Of a DNA stretch of 64,000 bases, positions 57,054 to 64,000 are shown one piece after another. The DNA comes from Coptis chinensis (Eukaryota > Streptophyta > Magnoliopsida > Ranunculales > Ranunculaceae), in the NCBI GenBank assembly GCA_015680905.1, contig CM027377.1, positions 18,872,501 through 18,936,500 of the forward strand, given 5' to 3'. Made by a program: the position numbers and the translations under genes. Below the pieces are notes generated by a model, which made no database searches, was not told the origin of the DNA, and worked only from the letters and a program-made list of their open reading frames with translations. Position 1 is the stretch's first letter. Every line of letters begins with the position of its first letter.

Positions 57054-60000
57054 ATGGAGGGTTTTTCTCCAAATGATAGAAGTAGTTGGGTGAATTTAGA
57101 CTGCCATGACACCCGCTTTATAAATGGGGTAAACTATTTTATGGACTTTGTGGTAAAAAACTACCGTAATAAGCTCTTAATGCCGTGTCCTTGTCGTGTG
57201 TGTAAAAATGGAGGGAAAGCAAAAACCTACGAACTCGTGAGGTATCATATTTATAAAAACCGGTTCGACCCAACATATTTAAACTGGATATTTCATGGTG
57301 AAGAAAGACATGATCCGAATGTGGAGTCCCATGGGAACTCTAATTTGCATGAGATGAATATAAATGATGCATTTACTACTGTGGTTGAAGAATTTGGTGG
57401 TGAAGAGTTAGATTCATTTCTTGGAGGTCTCGGAGTTGATAATGGAGAGGCACCGGGCATTGATGATGCTGAATCGATATTGTCAGATAAGAACTTTGAA
57501 GAGGCCATGAGTGCTTTATACCCTGGTTGCAAGAATTTCACTGTCTTAAGGTTTGTCATAAAAAGCTGTTTTGAATCAAAGTTACACGTGGGTGGTCGAC
57601 ATAAGTTTTACCGAAGTTTAGCCGGTTATTTAACTTAAGGCGTTACGGCGGATAATAAAGTTCGAAGACACGTGATCGATCTGAAAAAATTAGTTAAAGA
57701 GTTGGGGCTAACTTATGAGAAGATCGATGCATGCCCAAATGATTGTATTTTATATTGGGGAAGAAAAATGAATTGTTGCAAGAATGTCCTACTTGTAAGG
57801 TGTCGAGATATAAAATTGCAACAATTGAGGAGAGAAAAACCGTGTAAGACTACCTGGCGATTCGGTACTTTCCAATTGGGGATAGGTTGAAGAGAAATGC
57901 GGTGTCGGTTGGGTAGCTAAAGCCATGTGTTGGCATTCTACAAATAGATTGGGGGATGGTGAGTTGGGTCACCCGGTTGACTCATCATCTTGGAAACACA
58001 TTGATAGGACATACCCAAGTTTTCTTCGAACCACGTAATGTTGATTGGGCCTTGCCAGCGATGGGTTCAACCCCTTTGGAATGCAAAGCACATTGTATAG
58101 TTCTTGGCCGGTGATGTGTGTCACATATAACCTCCCTCCCGGCTATGTATGAAACCCAATTCACTATGCTAGCAATCGCTCATTGAGGGACGACGACAAC
58201 ACAGGAATGATATAGATATTTATTTACAGCCGTTGGTCCATGAATTGCAATCCTTGTGGGATAAAGGAGTGCTAGTCAAAGATGCTAATAGGGGTGATGT
58301 GTTCAATATATCGTGCAGTTCTCTTATGGACAATTCCACGACTTCCGGCTTTTTGGGAACATCTCCGGATGTAGGACTAAGGGGAGATATGCATGTCCCC
58401 TTGTGGTCTAAATACATCTTGTGAGACTTGTTCATGGGAGAAAAAAATGTTTATCTTGGTCATAGGCGATTTTTGCCTCAATTAGATCCAAATAGACTTG
58501 ATGTGAGAGAATCTACTTTCAACAAGGAAGAAGAACTTCAGTCACAACCCTGCGTTTGTCAGGGGAGAAGGTTAAAGAGTTAACTTCGAGAATCTCAAAG
58601 TGAAATGGGGAAAGTGCAAGAAAAGGAAAGCGGGGAGGTGGTGACTCGAGGGATGAAGAAGATGTGGATGGGGAAGATGTGGGCCGGTGATTCTAGTTTT
58701 TCAGGCGGTCAATATTTTCTAAACTTCTTCCATATTGGGAAGAACTCCACATTCCTCATAACATTGATGTGATGCACACCGAGAAGAGCATTATGTGAAA
58801 TTCTTATTGCTTTGATGTTGGACACGAAAAAAACTAAAGATGATCTCAATGCACGCAAAGACTTGAAACTTTTGGGGATAAAGAAGAAGTATTGGGTGAC
58901 AGACAATAATCGTAAAAAGCGTGGAGTGTTTTGTCTTACACCTGCCGAGAAGTCTTTGTTTTTTACCACCTTAAGAAACATGCGCGTACCTGTTGGTTTT
59001 AGTAGCAATTGGAGGATTATTGTCAAGGAGGGGTCCATGGAACTCAAAGGGATGAAGTCTCATGACTATCACATTCTAATGCAACATCTACTTCCTGTAT
59101 TGATCCAACACGCATATAAAGATCGGAAGGAGGCCCGGGCTGTTATATTGAGTTTTTGTACTTTTTTCCGTGCTTTATGCTCGAGGAGAATTGATGTTGA
59201 TTCTTTGGTTATACTTGAGATGGGCATGGCCAGAACCTTATGTGAGCTTGAGAAGATGTGTCCTCCGTCGCTTTTTGTCATAATGATGCATCTTCCCATT
59301 CATTTAGCCTATGAGGCCCGCGTGTTAGGACCAGTGTTCTATCGATGGATGTATGTCTTTGAAAGGTATACTTAGATCAAAAACTTTTACATGATTATTT
59401 GGTTTTATTTTCGTACTTTCTATTTAAGTTTTGTTATTTAAAGGTTAATGAAGCGATACAAAGGATTATGTTACAAAAAAAGCACGCATGAGAAGGTTGC
59501 ATTCTTTGGCGATACTTGAAGGAGGAGACAATGATATCTTGTGGAGGATATGAAGGAGGGGTGGCCTCCTTCAAAAGCTAGAAGAGTGCACCGAGAGTTT
59601 TGAGGTAACAATGCCTCTGGTTTGCTTTCGATGAAGTTGATGAAGTAGGTCCTCTTGGTCCAAGTAAAGCGTTACCTTTTAGAGGGTGTTGAGTGGGAGC
59701 AAGCACGTAAGTGGATATTGAAAAGTCATCCAAAGTATGAAATGTGGGAGAAGTAAGTCTATTGTAGTTTACGTGTATGTATTTTTCAATTACCAAAGTG
59801 ACATTTTTATATTATTTATTGTGCTTTTATTAATGATATTGAGCGAGAGAGTACAATAACTTCCTCGAGTCTGCAAGAGAAACACGGGAAGAAAGTCCGC
59901 CAATTCAAAGTACACGAAAAGGCGAGTTCATGCCATGGTTAAGGAGACAACTTGATGTTCAAAACCGAAAGATGGCGAGCTTATAGAAATAGCAAGGGGA

Positions 60001-60491
60001 CCAAAGACGTTTTGCTATAACATATGAGAAGTATGCAGTCAATGGTTTTTATTTGTCACCAAAGATTATGAGTTGACTAGAAGAAACCAAAACGATGGAG
60101 TTTGTACCAAGTGCCCAACTACCTTTTATTTCGAGTGCTAAGGATAAAAATCCTATAGAAGCATCTGGCTGAATACTATGGTGTTCTTAGGAAAATTGTT
60201 CAATTGGAGTACCCAAATACGATTACAAACCCGGTGTTATTCAAGTGTGATTGGGTTAAGCTCCCCAAACGGTGTAAAAGGTGGATAACGAGTCAAAAGT
60301 TGTTGTTGGTCAATCTATCCAATATGCTTGGTTCATCTCAAATGAATGGCGAGCCATTCATTCTTCTTGAGCATGTATCCCAGGTCTTTTACTCTAAAGA
60401 CCCAGTCAATCTTGATTGGCATGTGGTTATTGAGGTTCAAGAAAGGTTTATTCGATATGGACTCAACAAGAGTAGTGTCGAGAAAATATAG
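57054..60491 (+). pseudogene. TNP2-type CACTA transposase (TnpD-like)
   Basis: Starts at MEGFSPNDRSSW just after a TTGTAG acceptor. Domains in order: transposase-associated domain (FMDFVVKNYRNKLLMPCPCR with its Cys pairs) at 57054-57330; remnants of the TNP2 catalytic region at 57672-58560 (LGLTYEKIDACPNDCILYW, DIDIYLQPLVHELQSLWDKG-like text, YLGHRRFLPQLDPNR); DUF4218 at 58812-59375 (MKSHDYHILMQHLLPVLI, LGPVFYRWMYVFERY); DUF4216 near 60204-60491 (PVLFKCDWVKLPKR, EPFILLEHVSQVFY). In-frame stops and shifts at 57638, 57888, 58422 and several later sites make it inactive. These proteins bind and cut CACTA ends. Confidence 0.85.
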
Positions 60492-60992
60492 TTGTGGATG
60501 AATGGATTCGCGAGGCCTATCATTCGAGCATTATGGAGGATGAGTTGATCTTTAATGAAGAGAATATGGTTCTTCTTTGTTGAGGTTATCAACCCGAAGA
60601 AAAAGACCTAGAAAGAAATGAGATGTTATATGAAGTCTTTTTGTTCGAAATTACATATTTAAACTGTTTTCTTTGTTTTTTCTGAATTCATATTTAAATT
60701 AGTGGTTCACGTTTTTAAATTAGTGTTTCACATTTTGACTAATTTATGAATTCATTTTTGGTTATTTGTACATTGATCTTTATTGTATTGATTATTAACT
60801 TAACTGTATATGCAAGTGCTTGTTTAATTTCGCGAGTTTAGTTATCGCTTTGTACTATGGCTACTAGCACATCCCAGATTCAGCTCACCCACTAGAGGAC
60901 TCCCCAACACTATCTTGGTAATTAGTTAATAATTCATGATTATCCGATTAAGTTAATTATTTCCATTTCATCCTTGTATAACATCATCGGTT

Positions 60993-61770
60993 TTGCATTA
61001 TCGGTGGAATTACGCTACTTCGCGACGCTCGGATAACACTAGAGGTCCTACTCTACCTATATCCGATCATTTGGAAGAGGGGCAAAGAATTGAACTTTGG
61101 CTTAATATCTATAACCGACCTGATTTTCTGAAGAAGGTGTCGGCCAGGCTATCTAGTGAAAGCTCGCCTTGCATGGACCGTGAGATCCCATGCTTCTATA
61201 AGGATTGGCCAACTATGATGAAACTTAGTAAAGGAACTCACTATAATGAGAATCATTAAAAGCTTGAGCGACACTTTTGTATTTGTTAATGGTGACGAAG
61301 ACAAGGGGTAGACTGTAAGTATGTTAGGGATAAAATCATGGCCGCATGGAGGAGCCACAAGGGTGAACTGAAAAAGAAATATGTTCTTTGGTAAGGATTC
61401 AGAAATTGTGAAAATGAAGGCACTGCCGGAATCCCTTTGGAGGATTGGAAAGCTTTTGTGAATCATTGTCATTCGGATGAATTTAAAAGGCTTGTCTTAG
61501 ACATTCTAACGATATACTATATGATATGCTTGTCCTTACTAGCTTATAAGATACAAAGCAAATTGTAACTTAATTTGTGTATGTTATGTAGGCATTAAGT
61601 CGCGAGAAATATTCAGAACCGTGCAATGCAAATTGAACCAAAGCGTGGGGGAGGACACAAAGCACAAGTTTATCGCCGTAAAATTGCAAAGAAACAAGGT
61701 GTGTCGATTGGAAGAAGTTGATCGGGGTGATATATGCGTAGAAATGCACACACTTAAAAACTGGTACACA
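60993..61770 (+). pseudogene. Second CACTA ORF (Transposase_24-like, TnpA position)
   Basis: NTRGPTLPISDHLEEGQRIE at 61040-61100 is followed by ESSPCMDREIPCFYKDWPTM, resembling Pfam PF03004 (plant transposase, En/Spm-type). In shifted frames it continues AWRSHKGELKKKYV, IPLEDWKAFVNHCHS (to 61480), and KYSEPCNA, TKAWGRTQS after an intron-like gap (61592-61660). Several stops. Confidence 0.65.
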
Positions 61771-61836
61771 TGACGAGTTTGGCGAAGAAGTCTTTATTTT
61801 ATATGTTTTTTTCTTGGATGCTTAGTCAATGCATCA

Positions 61837-61840
<4 letters not shown>

Positions 61841-61886
<46 letters not shown>
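61841..61886. repeat. (TA)n microsatellite
   Basis: About 23 TA units, followed by GGGGGAGGGATAGAGCCCGC. Confidence 0.95.
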
Positions 61887-61889
<3 letters not shown>

Positions 61890-62199
61890 GGGAGGGATAG
61901 AGCCCGCATGTAATTGTAGCCACATTATAGGCAATGTGAATCCGACTCTCCATCTTTTTAATCTAAGGGTCATGATGAAAAGTGTAATCGTCCCGGTTTT
62001 CACTTAGAAATAAAAGGAGGGTATTTTCGGAAAGAAAAATTTACCAAATCCCAAAACCCATTTTCTCTCCAAATCAGTTCGACCTTCTTCTCTCCAAAAT
62101 TTGGTTCGATCAATTTCTCTAAAACCCTTCTTCACTGAAACGTCGACTCCTCTCTCTCCAAAGTCAGACGCCTCATGTAGGTAAATCTAGAGGTGTTCA

Positions 62200-63800
62200 G
62201 GCTCTTCCAGCTCAGAGTCAAGTACCTGCCACACATATTAGGGCAAGACCAAATTTTATTTCCATTAGTGGTGCTTATCGGACTCTGGTTTGCCACCTAC
62301 GGATGTTAATGGTGAATCTGAAAAGAGCAAACAACAATTTCCCCAATCTCGTCTTAACTCCCCTTACGCTCGACATGGGTTCTTATTCGTGCCGCAGTTG
62401 GTTTCTTCATATTACGTCACTCACTTGGGGCACATGCCTGGTTACTATAGCATGAAGGCAGGGGTTTAAGCTAACTTAAAATGTTCTAGGGCAAATAAAA
62501 GATATAAACTGCAATTTCTATTTGAATATTTTCCAACAATAGCAACAGTTATAGACTTATAGGTTTGTCATGAAATGGTGCGGCCATACATTCCAGCACC
62601 TCGGTAAGGAGATGTTCCACATGGGAACTTGCATAATCTTTGATAAGCGTGGGTTTTGCTAACATGACAAGTTGTTGAATATTTATTTTTACTTTAATTC
62701 TTATTTAGAACAAGATATGAATTTGAGAACTGTAGGAAGTATGCAAGTTTAACAACTCATATGGTAATGGAGCTTAACTTGAGTTTAAGTTCATATGCTT
62801 TTTTATTTGGCTTAATATTTGGTTAGTTCTACTTTAATTCATGTTAGAAATAAGTAACTGGTTGTGCTTCTCTTTACGATGTGTGATATGCTTGTCTTGC
62901 ATTAATAAGGTAGGATTACTTTAGTTACAGGGTTACACCCACATTTAGAACCTCGCAACATAAGAGCACATCTTTTCACATTTGATACATGTACTGACAC
63001 TACGTTTTAAAAGAGTCAAATCTGGTGGACCAATTTAACTTCTTTTGTCCTAAATCTTATGCTTTCATCCGTTAATAAAGTTACTAGTTCTGTATATCTT
63101 TTCCGAACGCTTCTGCTTTCGGTTTACCTATGTTCTGGCAGAATTGGGATCATCAAGGCCGCCCATACATTCAAGTCCATTGCAACGGGTTGTTGGGCTT
63201 CCGGCAAGAACAAGTCAAGTTCAGTTCCTACAGAGGTTCTTCGGGCTTCCGCCACCGCCAGCAGTACAAACATCTTCTCATTATCATCCCCCCAAGTTCA
63301 CAAGGAGGACCACTAGTCTTGGTGGTCGGGAAGTGGGAGGTGCAAGTAACTTGCATAATCGTCTTAGAGCCGCGACTAACCGTTCGTCCGGGTTGCAAGA
63401 TCACCACCAGCCGTGCTGTTCAACTCCAAGCACACGGATCATCTTTTCCAATGATTGTCGACGGGCATAGGGGGATAAATACAGCACATGTTGCAAGATC
63501 TAATGTCTTGAACGAATTGCCATCGAGAGCGAGGCCTGGAGGCTCCGGGTCGAATGAGAGGAGCTCTATCTGGTGGGGCTTATTCTGGTTGCTCTTAGCC
63601 GGTATATGGTTCAAACCAACTCAATCGGTTCAAGCTGCATCACCACCACCCACTACAACGCCGCCTTTATAGTGTTTCTCGGCAACTCGGATACTCATCT
63701 CCAACAACATTAATTCCCATGGACCTTCACAGCAGGCTCAAACAAAATTTGGAGGTCTTTGCTGCCGGACGGGGGCATCATCCCTAGTCATCCTCTAGCT
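62200..63800 (+). pseudogene. Host-gene-like fragment (at least two exons) downstream of the CACTA genes
   Basis: Exon-like text at about 62270-62465 (WCLSDSGLPPTDVNGESEKS, then FPQSRLNSPYARHGFLFVPQ) and, after an intron ending CTGGCAG near 63140, at 63141-63672. There one frame reads NWDHQGRPYIQVH and RQEQVKFSSYRGSSGF. A shifted frame reads REVGGASNLHNRLRAATNRS, and the first frame resumes with RARPGGSGSNERSS and TPPL before TAG. It is rich in Gly, Ser, Gln and Pro, and higher in GC than its surroundings. It looks like the disordered C-terminal part of a plant regulatory protein. I cannot name the gene. At least one frameshift separates the two frames. Confidence 0.5.
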
Positions 63801-64000
63801 GTAGTCCTTTGTATGGATGTGCAAATTTTTGTCAGCTGTAGATTGTAGGATCAATTCAGTTAACAGCTTGTAAAGTTTTTGGATTTGGAGGTAGTGATTA
63901 GTCTAGTGGTAGATTTGATGTATACACAGTTGCAACATTTCATACGGACGTAGTTTCCACTTCCGTCATCTGCTTCATGTTTTTATGTTACTTGAAATAG

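Larger units (their letters stand above)
54237..64000 (+). mobile_element. CACTA transposon, left end and body; right end beyond the window
   Basis: It starts CACTACAAGAAAATGGGCC at 54237, followed by subterminal CCACGG/GTTGGTA-type words (54250-54480). Downstream, on the plus strand, are decayed genes in the classic order: a TNP2-type transposase with its associated domains (57054-60491), a second transposase-like ORF (about 60993-61770), then a host-gene-like fragment (62200-63800). No inverted copy of the left end was found before 64000, so the right end is inferred to lie outside. Confidence 0.75.

Noticed and set aside
57293-57559. 88-residue minus-strand ORF
   Set aside because: Opposite-strand shadow of the transposase N-terminal exon.
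1-64000. CRISPR arrays, operons, bacterial promoters or phage
   Set aside because: No regularly spaced short repeats and no prokaryotic gene layout; the sequence is plant nuclear DNA.

Overview
The window looks like nuclear DNA of a eudicot plant. It is AT-rich, its introns have GT/AG borders, its protein families are plant ones (F-box/FBA, F-box/DUF295, Rab GDI, BRO1-like), and most of the sequence is plant transposable elements nested in one another. Only one gene has a long intact frame, an F-box protein at 7261-8403 (+). Nearly everything else is a mobile element, a relic of one, or a gene it has broken or captured. Domain names come from recognising sequence motifs by eye; no database search was run.

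Layout. 1-3260: a long LTR cut by the window edge. 3267-6870 (-): an F-box/DUF295 pseudogene split by a non-autonomous LTR element (3665-6071, itself carrying a MITE) and by a second MITE. 7261-8403: the F-box gene. 8792-13446: a second non-autonomous copia-like element with a solo LTR nested inside. 14259-14777: a MITE. 14947-30011: a Ty3/gypsy complex of the Tat type (second, archaeal-type RNase H; PBS resembling tRNA-Asp) with three LTRs and two internal regions. The second internal region keeps an antisense gene between integrase and the 3' LTR, interrupted by a hAT MITE with tRNA-like promoter boxes. 30179-32922: a solo LTR.

34276-40105: a complete CACTA transposon (TSD ATA) with no visible transposase. 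It has captured exons of a Rab GDI gene, a BRO1-like gene and a kinase-like gene, all on the minus strand, next to the tail of a C48 (Ulp1-like) protease gene. 41036-44690: a solo LTR. 45118-45610: a retroposed reverse-transcriptase-type fragment. 45866-48856: three more DNA elements, one holding a small solo LTR. 49250-50484 (-): a frameshifted paralogue of the intact F-box gene, next to a long inverted repeat (50647-51939). 52229-52562: a MITE. 54237 to the window end: the left part of a second CACTA element with decayed transposase genes and a host-gene-like fragment.

The parts do not form a pathway. The window records repeated insertion into a small F-box gene neighbourhood. Exact target-site duplications allow the nesting order to be read for many insertions. 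The most unusual objects are the gene-capturing CACTA element, the three-LTR Tat complex with its antisense gene, and two non-autonomous LTR elements that share internal sequence but have different LTRs.
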